A DNA stretch of 41,020 nucleotides. It comes from Pseudofrankia saprophytica (GTDB lineage Bacteria; Actinomycetota; Actinomycetes; Frankiales; Frankiaceae). The DNA is taken from assembly GCF_000235425.2 (NCBI RefSeq), contig NZ_KI912266.1, positions 292,564 through 333,583 on the forward strand. The letters run 5' to 3'. The notes under the pieces are model-generated. The model was not told where the DNA came from and ran no database searches. It worked only from the letters and a program-made list of their open reading frames with translations. The translations under genes and the position numbers were made by a program. Of the stretch, positions 8,992 to 19,593 are shown one piece after another. Each line of letters opens with the position of its first letter. Position 1 is the stretch's first letter.

Positions 8992-10422
8992 TCAGGGACG
9001 GGCGTCCGGTTCCCGGCGCCGGCGGGTGACCGAGCCGTCGTTCGTCTCGACGGGCGGACGTTGGCGCGGCGTCGGCTGCCGGCCCGCCGGACGGTGCCGG
9101 TCCTGCGGGGCGTGCCAGTGCTGGGCCTGCCGGTGGCGGGCACCACGCGGATGGGCCAGGTGGCGAGGCCGGCGGGCACGGGACGGGTGCGGCCGGGCCC
9201 GGGCCCGGCGGCGACGGGTGAGCGCCGTGAGGACGCTGGCGAGGACGGTCAGGCCAAGCGCCATCCAGGTGACCCAGCCGACCCCCCCGCCGGCCGTGTG
9301 CCCCTCGTCGGGACTGCCGGCGGCCGGCGGCTCCCGGCCCGCGCCCGCTGGCGCGGTGTACCCGTCCCCGTCGGTCCGCTGCCCGGCGTCCTCGCGCCCG
9401 GTGCCGCCAGGCGCGCCGGCGGCCCGGGCGCGGTCGGCACCCGGGCGGGCGCCCACGGCCCGAGCCGGGGGCAGCTCGCCGACGGGATCGACCAGACCGT
9501 CGTTCGCGAAGCCCCAGTCGAGCAGGGCGCGGGCGTCGGTGGCGTAGTTCGGCGCGGTCCGCAGCAGCGCCACGACGAGGGTCCGCCCGCCCCGGCGGAC
9601 GGCCCCGACGTAGGTCGCGTCGGCGGCGACCGTGTATCCGTTCTTCACGCCGAGGGTGCCCTCGTAGGTGCCGAGCAGCAGGTTGTGGTTCTGGATCTCG
9701 AAGCGGCCGCCGTCGCGGGTGGGCAGCGACGCGCGCGGGATGGTGAGGTACCGGCTCACGGCGGGCTCCGCGATCGCGGCCCGCCCCAGGACGGCGAGGT
9801 CACGCACCGAGGTGAGCTGCCCCGGCGCGTCGAGGCCGGTCGGGTCCATGGCGACGGTGTCGGTCGCGCCGAGCGCGGCGGCCAGCGCGTTCATCCTGGC
9901 CAGCACGGCCTCGCGGCCGCCGGCGGCGTCGACCAGAGCGAGCGTGGCGTCGTTGCCGCTGGCGATCATCATCGCCGTGGCCAGGTCGCGGACCAGGTAG
10001 CGCTGGCCGGGAACGAGCCCGACCTTGGTGCCGTCGACCTCGGCGGCGTCCTTGCCCACCGTGACCATCAGGTCGGGCGAGAGCGCCGGCAGCACGACGA
10101 GCGCGGTGAGGATCTTCATCGTGCTGGCGGGCAGGTCGCGCACGCGCGCGCCGCTGGCCGCCAAAATCTCCCCGGTGCCGGCGTCGGCGACGAGCCAGCT
10201 CGCGGCGGCGAGACCCGCCGGCAGCGGACTCGCGGCCCTGGGCTGACCGGTTTCCGGTGGCGCCGCCGCGCTCGGGGGTCCGGTCAGGGACGCCGCGGCG
10301 GCGGGGCCACTCCCGAGCACCAGGAGTCCCGGTACCGCGAGCCCCAGCACCACGGGCACCAGTACCGCCAACAGCAAGGAGACGACCGCGACCGCCGCGT
10401 TGGCGATCGGACGCACGCTCAC
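8992..10422 (-). CDS. D-alanyl-D-alanine carboxypeptidase (S11 family, low-molecular-weight PBP)
   Basis: A 476-residue exported serine peptidase that trims the terminal D-Ala of peptidoglycan stem peptides. A hydrophobic N-terminal segment (about 9-37) is a signal/anchor. The active-site triad motifs are in order: STMK (S100, K103), SGN (155-157) and KNG (260-262; most relatives have KTG, though KNG variants occur). A second membrane helix lies after a Pro/Gly linker in the last 90 residues (WVTWMALGLTVLASVLTAL), followed by a very basic Arg-rich tail, so both ends are membrane-linked. The GTG at 10422 is chosen because it precedes the signal segment. It follows the DUF1003 gene by 108 bases on the same strand. 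Confidence 0.94.
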   Translation of the reverse strand: MSVRPIANAAVAVVSLLLAVLVPVVLGLAVPGLLVLGSGPAAAASLTGPPSAAAPPETGQPRAASPLPAGLAAASWLVADAGTGEILAASGARVRDLPASTMKILTALVVLPALSPDLMVTVGKDAAEVDGTKVGLVPGQRYLVRDLATAMMIASGNDATLALVDAAGGREAVLARMNALAAALGATDTVAMDPTGLDAPGQLTSVRDLAVLGRAAIAEPAVSRYLTIPRASLPTRDGGRFEIQNHNLLLGTYEGTLGVKNGYTVAADATYVGAVRRGGRTLVVALLRTAPNYATDARALLDWGFANDGLVDPVGELPPARAVGARPGADRARAAGAPGGTGREDAGQRTDGDGYTAPAGAGREPPAAGSPDEGHTAGGGVGWVTWMALGLTVLASVLTALTRRRRARARPHPSRARRPRHLAHPRGARHRQAQHWHAPQDRHRPAGRQPTPRQRPPVETNDGSVTRRRREPDARP

Positions 10423-10467
10423 CGAAGGTGATGGGGAGCGCTGGCAACATTCACGCTGTTACGTTAC

Positions 10468-10480
10468 GTGATGGGATCAC
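10468..10480. promoter_or_regulatory. Small inverted repeat upstream of the carboxypeptidase gene
   Basis: GTGAT and ATCAC arms separated by GGG, about 45 bases upstream of the GTG start. On the minus strand a TTGTGG followed 18 bases later by TAACAG could be promoter elements overlapping it. Weak evidence. Confidence 0.25.
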
Positions 10481-10530
10481 CACAACGAGACAAGGGGGGC
10501 GGTGTCGTCGCGAACTCGATCCGCCCCGGG

Positions 10531-11346
10531 TCACCCACCGTGGTCGGCATTACCGAACGGTTCACCGCCGGGTCCGCGACCGCTCGAGCGCGACACCCTC
10601 ATGGCGGCGGCGGCCGGAGCACCGGGCGCCGCCCGGTGCCGCTCGCCGCTCGCGCGGCGGCCACCGCCACGGCCACCCGTGGACCGGTCACCGCCGCGTC
10701 CGCCGCGACGCCCCTGCGTCCCGGTCGACACGGTGTCAGCCGGCTCGAGCCCGGCGTCCAGCTTGCCGGGCGCCCCCGCACCGGCCGGAACGGTCTCGGA
10801 CGCGGACAGGGTGGCACGCACCGCGTCGAGGACCAGGCCACGCAGGTCCTCACGCAGGTCGTCGAGCTGGTGGGCGAGCTCGCCCCGCAGGTACTGACGA
10901 GTCGCCGCGTCGCTCTGCGCCAGCCGCAGCGACGCGACCTCCCGGGCGAGGAACTCGGTGTCCTCCCTGGCCCGCAGCGCCGCCGCGCGGTCCTCGGCGA
11001 GCCCCGCCCGGTCCCGGTCGTCCTGGCGGTTCTGCGCCAGCAGGATGAGCGGGGCCGCGTACGCCGCCTGGGTGGAGAAGGCGAGATTCAGCAGGATGAA
11101 GGGGTACGGGTCCCAGCGCATGAGCGGGATCGCGATGTTGAGCGCGATCCACACGATCACGATCACCGTCTGGATGGCCAGATAGCGCCCGGTCCCGAGG
11201 TAGCGGGCGATGCGCTCGGCGCCGCGACTGAACGCCTCGCGGTTGACCGGTCGCGGCAGCAGCGTCACGCGGCTGGCCACCGGAATGTCAAGACGCTCCG
11301 CCGCTCGGCGGGACACGACGCGGTTGGCCGTGGTCGTGATGCTCAT
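10531..11346 (-). CDS. DUF1003 membrane protein
   Basis: 271 residues. The DUF1003 core comprises two membrane helices (about 56-74 and 81-103) around RWDPYPFILLNLAFSTQAAYAAPLI, followed by a charged, coiled-coil-like region (about 108-175) and a Gly/Arg/Pro-rich low-complexity tail. Members of this family are membrane proteins of unknown biochemical role; the closest suggestion in the literature is a link to ion homeostasis, which this sequence does not test. The ATG at 11346 is preferred over longer in-frame options because GGGGA lies just upstream and the family region begins soon after. A long leader with its own promoter and small ORF precedes it. Confidence 0.9.
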   Translation of the reverse strand: MSITTTANRVVSRRAAERLDIPVASRVTLLPRPVNREAFSRGAERIARYLGTGRYLAIQTVIVIVWIALNIAIPLMRWDPYPFILLNLAFSTQAAYAAPLILLAQNRQDDRDRAGLAEDRAAALRAREDTEFLAREVASLRLAQSDAATRQYLRGELAHQLDDLREDLRGLVLDAVRATLSASETVPAGAGAPGKLDAGLEPADTVSTGTQGRRGGRGGDRSTGGRGGGRRASGERHRAAPGAPAAAAMRVSRSSGRGPGGEPFGNADHGG

Positions 11347-11573
11347 AGGGGTCCCCGTTCCGCGCACCGAACCACCGGCCGAAGCCGGTCGGGCGCGCAC
11401 GTCGAGAGCAGGCCGCACGGTGGCGGTCCGGGCCGAACTGTCATCTGGTCGGCCAACCCCACCCAGGCAGGACGCTGGACGTTGCTGGGGCGTGCGGCGT
11501 CGGGCGCGAGCAGGTCGCACCCGGAGAAGAACGGGAGCCGGGCCTCGTCATGGCTGACCGGCCCTGGCTGCTG

Positions 11574-11642
11574 CTACGCCGCGTACCCTTCGTCGAGCGT
11601 CGGGTGGAGGTGGCCGTAACTAGAGCACCCGCTAGAACTCAC
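11574..11642 (-). CDS. Putative 22-residue leader peptide upstream of the DUF1003 gene
   Basis: A GTG at 11642 opens 22 codons ending in TAG at 11574-11576. The peptide begins with four Ser in its first eight residues around a single Cys (SSSGCSSYG) and ends DEGYAA. A GAGGAGG sequence at 11651-11657 is spaced eight bases before the start, much better than most sites in this window. A promoter-like TTGACA (11692-11697) lies about 50 bases upstream. The DUF1003 ATG is 227 bases further on. The ribosome-binding site is also one arm of an 11-bp inverted repeat whose other arm lies in codons 10-13, so translation could be self-limiting. No homologue is recognised and expression is unproven; it may be part of a regulatory leader or an sRNA. 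Confidence 0.4.
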   Translation of the reverse strand: MSSSGCSSYGHLHPTLDEGYAA

Positions 11643-11655
11643 AGCGGCCACCTCC
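11606..11655 (-). promoter_or_regulatory. Inverted repeat masking the leader-peptide ribosome-binding site
   Basis: Perfect 11-bp arms at 11606-11616 and 11645-11655 (GGAGGTGGCCG and its complement) with a 28-base loop. On the minus-strand transcript the first arm holds the Shine-Dalgarno of the small ORF and the second lies within its coding part. CTAGA-type pentamers occur twice in the loop. Confidence 0.55.
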
Positions 11656-11667
11656 TCGCGGTCGTCC

Positions 11668-11697
11668 TCGCTAGAGGATCCGACAGGTCTTTGTCAA
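11668..11697 (-). promoter_or_regulatory. Candidate promoter for the DUF1003 leader
   Basis: A perfect -35 hexamer TTGACA (11692-11697) followed after 18 bases by TAGCGA (11668-11673), a fair -10. Transcription would start near 11661, about 20 bases before the leader GTG. Confidence 0.5.
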
Positions 11698-11762
11698 GGA
11701 TAACGGCCGCGCGCCGGCCTCCCCACCCGGGGCCACCGTGATATTGGTCCTCTAGCCGACGT

Positions 11763-11782
11763 CGCCCGCCAGTTCTCGGGCG
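11763..11782 (-). terminator. Weak terminator-like hairpin after the flavoenzyme gene
   Basis: CGCCCG and CGGGCG arms with an 8-base loop, about 55 bases downstream of the geranylgeranyl-reductase-family stop. No T-run. Between it and the stop lies a 15-bp direct duplication (GAGYGGTCTCAG, 11812-11838). Confidence 0.3.
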
Positions 11783-11834
11783 GATTTCGGCCCCTTCGGG
11801 AGGTTAGGCCCGAGCGGTCTCAGTCCGAGTGGTC

Positions 11835-13226
11835 TCAGACAGAACCAGGCGTGGCCGCGCGGTGGGGAAGCAGCCGTCGAGCGGCCAACCGGGTGAGCGA
11901 GGCCGTTGGAATGGTGCCCCGGCCCAGGCCGATCTCCACAAGGGTGTCGTAGAGCTCGGTACGCCGGCTCGCGGAACGCACGGCCGCGTCCATGAGCACG
12001 CGGTGCCGGCCGGCCAGGCCCGCGAGCAGCGCTGTGTGCCGCAGATGACGGCCGAGCTCGCCGGCGAGCGCGCGCCGGTAGGCGGCCCCCACACTGGCCG
12101 GCCGACCGTCGAGGACGGCCCGCATCGCCGCGTCGCCGGCGAGCGAGCCGGACAGCAGCGCGTAGTAGATCCCCTCGCCGGTCAGCGGGTTGACCAGCGA
12201 CGCCGCGTCGCCGACGAGCAGGACCTGGCCGTCGGGCTGGCGGGGCCGCCAGGTCGACATCGGCAGATGGTGCGCGCGCAGCGTGCCGGGATAGGCCGGC
12301 TGCTCGGGCAGGATCTTCGCGAGCGTCCCGTGCAGCACCGCCCGGCCCGACGTGGCCGCGCCGCCAGCCGCGACGCCACCGGCGCCAAGGCTGGCGCCAC
12401 GGCCTGCGCCCGGGTCGATTCGGGCGGTCTGCACGTCCAGCTGAGAACGCAGCATCCCGAAACCGATGTTCGCCCGCCCGTCACCGATCGGGAACGACCA
12501 GGCATAGGCCGGCCAGCCCTCGTCGGTCATCTCGATGTACTGCTCGGGCGGCACGTCGGCCTTGGGTGCGTCCGCGTAGGCCCTGACCGCGATCGCCAGC
12601 GAGTCCGGCGGGTTCATCTCGATGCCGAGCGCCCGGCGCACCACCGAGTTCGCGCCGTCGGCGCCGACGAGCACGCGGGCGGCCAGCGCCCCACCGTCGA
12701 CGACGACGGCAGGCGCGCCGTCGACGGTCGTGACCGCGATCTCACGGACCCGGTGGCGGACGACGCGCGCGCCGCGAGCGGCGGCGGCCGCGACGAGCCG
12801 GGCGTCGAACACCTTCCGCGGGATGACATGGGCGGCCCGCCTCGACGGGGTGGCGACCTCGGCGCCGCCGGGGGTGCGCAGGCGCAATCGGTCGACCGAC
12901 CGGAAGCCGGCGGCCGCGTCGGGCACCCCCAGCTCGCGCAGCACGTCCAGCCCGTGCGGCGCGATGCCGTCGCCGCAGGTCTTGTCACGCGGGAAGGCGG
13001 CCAGGTCGGCGATCACCACGGTGGCGTCCGGGCGGTGGCGCAGCGCCGCCAGCGCCGCGGCCGCCCCGGCGGGGCCGCCGCCGACGACCAGCACGTCGAC
13101 GAGGCGCCCGCGCAGCTCCGCCAGGTCGCCGACCGGCACCGCCGGCGCCTCGGCGGATTCGGCCGGACGGCGCGGGGAGGCGTGGGGTACGGACTGGTCG
13201 GGCGTCGTGGCGGCTGCGGCGCTCAT
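11835..13226 (-). CDS. Geranylgeranyl-reductase-family FAD-dependent oxidoreductase
   Basis: 463 residues. The Rossmann FAD site DVLVVGGGPAGAAAA (GGGPAG at 49-54) is followed by DKTCGDGI (81-88) and a second FAD contact LLVGDAASLVNPLTGEGI (337-353), the arrangement of the geranylgeranyl reductase/ChlP group. Such enzymes hydrogenate isoprenoid double bonds; actinobacterial members include MenJ, which saturates one bond of the menaquinone side chain. No menaquinone gene is next to it, so the substrate is open (menaquinone, carotenoid or lipid). A Gly/Ala-rich insert lies near 271-296. ATG 13226 precedes about 40 disordered residues. Confidence 0.88.
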   Translation of the reverse strand: MSAAAATTPDQSVPHASPRRPAESAEAPAVPVGDLAELRGRLVDVLVVGGGPAGAAAALAALRHRPDATVVIADLAAFPRDKTCGDGIAPHGLDVLRELGVPDAAAGFRSVDRLRLRTPGGAEVATPSRRAAHVIPRKVFDARLVAAAAARGARVVRHRVREIAVTTVDGAPAVVVDGGALAARVLVGADGANSVVRRALGIEMNPPDSLAIAVRAYADAPKADVPPEQYIEMTDEGWPAYAWSFPIGDGRANIGFGMLRSQLDVQTARIDPGAGRGASLGAGGVAAGGAATSGRAVLHGTLAKILPEQPAYPGTLRAHHLPMSTWRPRQPDGQVLLVGDAASLVNPLTGEGIYYALLSGSLAGDAAMRAVLDGRPASVGAAYRRALAGELGRHLRHTALLAGLAGRHRVLMDAAVRSASRRTELYDTLVEIGLGRGTIPTASLTRLAARRLLPHRAATPGSV

Positions 13227-13532
13227 CGGGCGGTCCTAGCGGTCGGGACGGCGGCTGGGGCGACTGAGGAGACGGGCACGGTTGGCACGGTCGGGACGGA
13301 CGCCGCGACGACGGTCCCGGCGGAGGCCGGGACCACGACGGCGGTCGAACGGGCCGTCACGGCACCGCGGTGGGCACGAACGCGGCGCATCAGCCCAGTC
13401 TGGCAGCCGGTGCTCCGACCCGGAGCTCCCGGTGCCCGGCCACGAGGCTGCCCTGTGATCCCCGAAACAGCCGAGGCCGGCTGCCCGCCCGACTCCAACC
13501 CCCTGGCGCGTCCTGTCCATAGAGTGCGGATC
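13227..13532. other. Intergenic stretch between divergent genes
   Basis: 306 bases between the flavoenzyme and serine hydrolase starts. Composition is repetitive near 13225-13340 (recurring GGCACGGT and GGTCGGGACGG words). No gene, clear promoter or hairpin recognised. Confidence 0.4.
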
Positions 13533-14363
13533 GTGGAGGCGCTCAAGCAGGTTGCCGACTGGCCCGTCCCCCAGGTCGCGGCGGCGGTGCTCGCGCGCGG
13601 CGCCGACGGGTCGGTGCGCCGGGTGGCCGAGGTCGGCGACGTAACGGCCCGCTTCCGGCTGGCGTCCGTGTCGAAGCCGCTGTCCGCCTATGCGGCGCTG
13701 GTCGCCGTCGAGGAAGGCGCCTTCGCTCTCGACGACCCGGCCGGCCCGGAGGGCTCCACCGTCGCTCACCTGCTCGCCCATGCGTCTGGTCTCGCGTTCT
13801 CCGGGACGGGGGTGCTCGCCCGCCCGGGCACCCGCCGGATCTACTCCAATACCGGTTTCGAGGAGCTTGGGCGGGCGTTGGAGGCCGCCACCGGCATCGG
13901 GTTCGCCCCCTATCTGGACGAGGCGGTGTTCGCGCCGCTCCGGATGACGTCGTCCGTGCTGGAGTCCTCGCCCGCCTATGGGATCTGGTCGACGGTCGAC
14001 GACGTCGCCGCGTTCGCCGCCGAGCTGCTGTCGCCGGCGCTGCTCGCGGCCGAGACGTTCGCCACGGCGACGGCGGTCGCCTTCCCTGGACTGGACGGGG
14101 TGCTGCCCGGCTTCGGGATGCAGCGGCCGAACGACTGGGGGCTCGGTTTCGAGCTGCGCGGCCGCAAGACGCCGCACTGGACCGGGACGACGAGCTCGCC
14201 GGCCACGTTCGGCCACTTCGGCCGCTCGGGCACGTTCCTGTGGGTGGACCCGGTCGCCGGCGTCGCCTGCGTCTGCCTGACCGACCGCGATTTCGGCCAC
14301 TGGGCCCTCGACGCGTGGCCGCCCTTCTCCGACGCCGTCCTCGCCGAAGCACGGCCAGGCTGA
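13533..14363 (+). CDS. Serine hydrolase, beta-lactamase/PBP-like (class C fold)
   Basis: 276 residues from a GTG at 13533. The active-site motifs of the class C beta-lactamase/esterase fold are present: SVSK (S45, K48), YSN (104-106) and HFG (228-230) near the C-terminus. There is no signal peptide, so it is probably cytoplasmic, which favours an esterase/peptidase over a secreted beta-lactamase. Homologous proteins as I recall them begin Met-Glu-x-Leu, matching the residues after this GTG; an alternative GTG at 13524 would add three residues. No strong ribosome-binding site is visible. Substrate unknown. Confidence 0.88.
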   Translation: MEALKQVADWPVPQVAAAVLARGADGSVRRVAEVGDVTARFRLASVSKPLSAYAALVAVEEGAFALDDPAGPEGSTVAHLLAHASGLAFSGTGVLARPGTRRIYSNTGFEELGRALEAATGIGFAPYLDEAVFAPLRMTSSVLESSPAYGIWSTVDDVAAFAAELLSPALLAAETFATATAVAFPGLDGVLPGFGMQRPNDWGLGFELRGRKTPHWTGTTSSPATFGHFGRSGTFLWVDPVAGVACVCLTDRDFGHWALDAWPPFSDAVLAEARPG

Positions 14364-14487
14364 GGCACCGCGGGCCGAGCACCCCACCGTCGGACTACGC
14401 ACACCCGACCAGACCAAGGTGCCCCTGAGCCTGTTTATGTGGCCTAGGGAATGTTGCGCATCGGCGCCGTAGGGGTATGCACGCTGC

Positions 14488-15858
14488 GTGACAGACATCC
14501 GCGGGGCGTTCGGCGCGACCTGGCGCGGGGTGTCCGGCGGTGTCTCGACGACACGCCGGCGGATCCCGCTGTTGGACCATGCGATCCGCGCCTATGGCCG
14601 ATACACGTCCGACGGTGGCGATCGGCTGGCCGCCGGCGTCACCTACTTCGCCTTCCTGTCATTCTTTCCGATCATCGCGTTGATATACGCCGTCATCGGC
14701 TTCGTCGTCGCCGTGAATCCCGACGTCAAGCAGGAGATCGTCAAGCAGATCAACGGCTACCTGCCAGGGCTCGCCGACAAGCTGAACGTGTCCAGCCTCG
14801 GCTCGGCGAAGATCGGTGTCGGGCTCATCGGTCTCGTCGGTCTGGTGCTCGCCGGCGTGGCGTGCGTCTCCGCGCTGCGCGACGCGATCCGGCTGATGTG
14901 GCACCAGAGCACCGACGCGGGCAACCTGATCACCCGGCGGCTGCGCGATGTCAGCGTCCTCGCCGGCCTGGGCCTGCTGCTCATCGTGTCGCTGGCGCTC
15001 ACCAGCGTCGCGACCTTGGCCAACGGGGTGCTACTGCGGGTGACAGGCCTGGAAGGCAGCTCCGCGGCGGCCTGGCTGGCCGGGCTGCTGGGCTTCCTGC
15101 TCGCGTTGATCGCCGACACGCTGGTCTTTCTGTACCTGTTCTGGCGGCTGCCGAAGGAGACGAACCGGCGGGCGGTGGTGCGGGCGGCGCTGCTTGGCGC
15201 GGTCGGTCTCGAGGCGTTCAAGCTGGTCGGCACCTGGCTGGTCGGCAAGACGACCGGCAACCCGGTGTACGGCACGTTCGCCGTCATCGTCGGTCTGCTC
15301 ATCTGGATCAACATCCTGATGCGCTGGATACTCTTCGTCGCGGCGTGGGCGGTCACCGCCCCCGGCAACTCGGACATCCGCCCGTCCGGCACCGCCGGCC
15401 GGCGCGCCGACGCGGCCCAGCCAGGTGACTCGGGCCAGCCAGGTGACTCGGGCCAGGAGGATGGCGACAACCAGGCAGGTGGCGCCGGCCAGGCGGACGG
15501 CGCCGGCGCGCAAGGCGCCGCTGACGCCCAGGAGGGCCAGGAGGGCCAGGAGGCCGACGAGGAACGGGAGGAAACCAGCGGCGACCGCCAGCCCGAGCGG
15601 GCGGAACCCGCCGGCAACGGCGGGAGGCCCAGCCAGCACGGCGGGCCCGACGATGCCGAGCCCGAGCAGGACAATCGACGCTGGGTCGCTGATCGCTTCC
15701 GTCGGGTCGTTCCGCGCCGCCACCCGGGCCGCGGCGTCAGCCGCGAGGGGGCCGGCCGCGACGGGGCCGGCGCCGGCCAGGGGGGCGATGCCCCGGAGAC
15801 GGCGTCGGCCGCCCCTGCCCCGGGCCGGGGCGGGAGCGGCCGGCGTGTCGACCGTTAG
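14488..15858 (+). CDS. YihY/BrkB-family inner membrane protein with a long acidic tail
   Basis: 456 residues from a GTG at 14488. The first 290 residues form the YihY/virulence-factor-BrkB domain with about six membrane helices, including RLAAGVTYFAFLSFFPIIAL and YGTFAVIVGLLIWINILM, both typical of the family. These proteins are integral membrane proteins of uncertain role, despite old annotation as RNase BN. The last 160 residues are hydrophilic and low-complexity: an 18-bp DNA duplication gives PGDSGQ twice, then Gln/Gly/Glu-rich and Arg-rich segments. It ends 7 bases before the convergent icd stop. Confidence 0.9.
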   Translation: MTDIRGAFGATWRGVSGGVSTTRRRIPLLDHAIRAYGRYTSDGGDRLAAGVTYFAFLSFFPIIALIYAVIGFVVAVNPDVKQEIVKQINGYLPGLADKLNVSSLGSAKIGVGLIGLVGLVLAGVACVSALRDAIRLMWHQSTDAGNLITRRLRDVSVLAGLGLLLIVSLALTSVATLANGVLLRVTGLEGSSAAAWLAGLLGFLLALIADTLVFLYLFWRLPKETNRRAVVRAALLGAVGLEAFKLVGTWLVGKTTGNPVYGTFAVIVGLLIWINILMRWILFVAAWAVTAPGNSDIRPSGTAGRRADAAQPGDSGQPGDSGQEDGDNQAGGAGQADGAGAQGAADAQEGQEGQEADEEREETSGDRQPERAEPAGNGGRPSQHGGPDDAEPEQDNRRWVADRFRRVVPRRHPGRGVSREGAGRDGAGAGQGGDAPETASAAPAPGRGGSGRRVDR

Positions 15859-18690
<2,832 letters not shown>

Positions 18691-18789
18691 TGTCGCGCCT
18701 CCTTTGCCCCTTAAGCACCCCCACCGCGCGGCGCTCACCCGGACTAGGGCAGACTGCCCCGTCAGGTCCCACAGCAGGAGGAGCGTGAC

Positions 18790-19137
18790 GTGGCAGACGA
18801 GTCGCCACACAGCAAGAAGCTTCAGGAGCTGATGTTCCGGGCGTGGGAGACCTTCGGGGACGCCCGGCATCTCGACAGCGACGACCGCGTGTTCGTCCAG
18901 GCGCTGGCGCGCCAGACCGCGGATCGAATCTCCGTTCTCTACGGCGCCTCGTGGCGCGAGGCGCTCGACTGGGTCTCGCAGCGTTACGTGCCGAACAGCG
19001 ACGTGCCCGGCGGCCAGGCCAGCGCCGCCGCCAGCGGCAGCACCACCCCGGCCGCCGGCGCCACCACCACGACGACGGGTGCCACGAGCCCGGCGGCGCG
19101 GCGGGGCACGACGGCCGCGGAGTCGACGAGCGTCTGA
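18790..19137 (+). CDS. Small hypothetical protein with Thr/Ala-rich tail
   Basis: 115 residues from a GTG at 18790 with an AGGAGGAG site upstream. The first 70 residues look like a helical globular domain (KLQELMFRAWETFGDARHL, then VFVQALARQTADRISVLYG), and the last 45 are low-complexity Ala/Thr/Gly. Not recognised. It is divergent from the DUF3017 gene (99-base gap with a GGGCAG/CTGCCC palindrome at 18747-18759). It occupies the place where many actinobacteria have folD between purH and the DUF3017 gene, but shows no resemblance to FolD. Confidence 0.75.
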   Translation: MADESPHSKKLQELMFRAWETFGDARHLDSDDRVFVQALARQTADRISVLYGASWREALDWVSQRYVPNSDVPGGQASAAASGSTTPAAGATTTTTGATSPAARRGTTAAESTSV

Positions 19138-19593
19138 AGCTCTGGCGCCGACCGCCACCTTCTCCTCGACCGGCCGCCGGGCACCCCGCGCCCTCTTGCG
19201 GACCCGGCGGCCAGTCCAGGAGAACCCCACGCGGAACCAGGCCGGGAGCGGGAGCCTCCGCCGGCCGGCGCCAAAGACCAGCAAGGCGCGACCCCCAGGC
19301 CCCCTGGCTCGAACGGGGGGACGGGGGACGATCGCGCACTGCCTCATGACGCGCGCACGAGGCGTGAACGTCGCGCCGGCCGGCGTGACGGCGGTGGTGG
19401 CGGTGGGCGGAACCGACGAGGCGGGCCCGGCGCGGGCCGGTGAGGTTCTTCCCCACCGGCCGCTCGTCCTTCCGCCGGGACCCACCTCGCCGATGATCCA
19501 GCCGTGCGCCCGTGACCCGTTCGTGGGTCAGCGCGCCCCCAGGGCCAGCGCCCCCAGGGGCCAGCGCCCCCAGGGGTCAGTGCGCCCCAGGGG
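19138..19593. other. Intergenic region ending in tandem repeats
   Basis: 456 bases between the small plus-strand gene and the purH stop. No convincing gene; the final 66 bases are the tandem repeat listed separately. Confidence 0.45.
19528..19593. repeat. 16-17 bp tandem repeat abutting the purH stop
   Basis: Four units with consensus YCAGCGCCCCCAGGGG (starting 19528, 19545, 19561 and 19577). The next bases, TCAGTGCGC, which encode the purH stop and last codons, continue the pattern. Each unit contains a small CCCC/GGGG inverted element, so the array could fold into several hairpins. Confidence 0.85.

Noticed and set aside
11574-11697. Possible tmRNA, because the small ORF ends in GYAA
   Set aside because: No tRNA-like acceptor ends or usual tag sequence nearby; a short ORF fits better.
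13223-13546. 107-residue minus-strand ORF between the flavoenzyme and serine hydrolase
   Set aside because: Low-complexity Val/Pro/Thr repeats, no ribosome-binding site, overlaps both divergent leaders.
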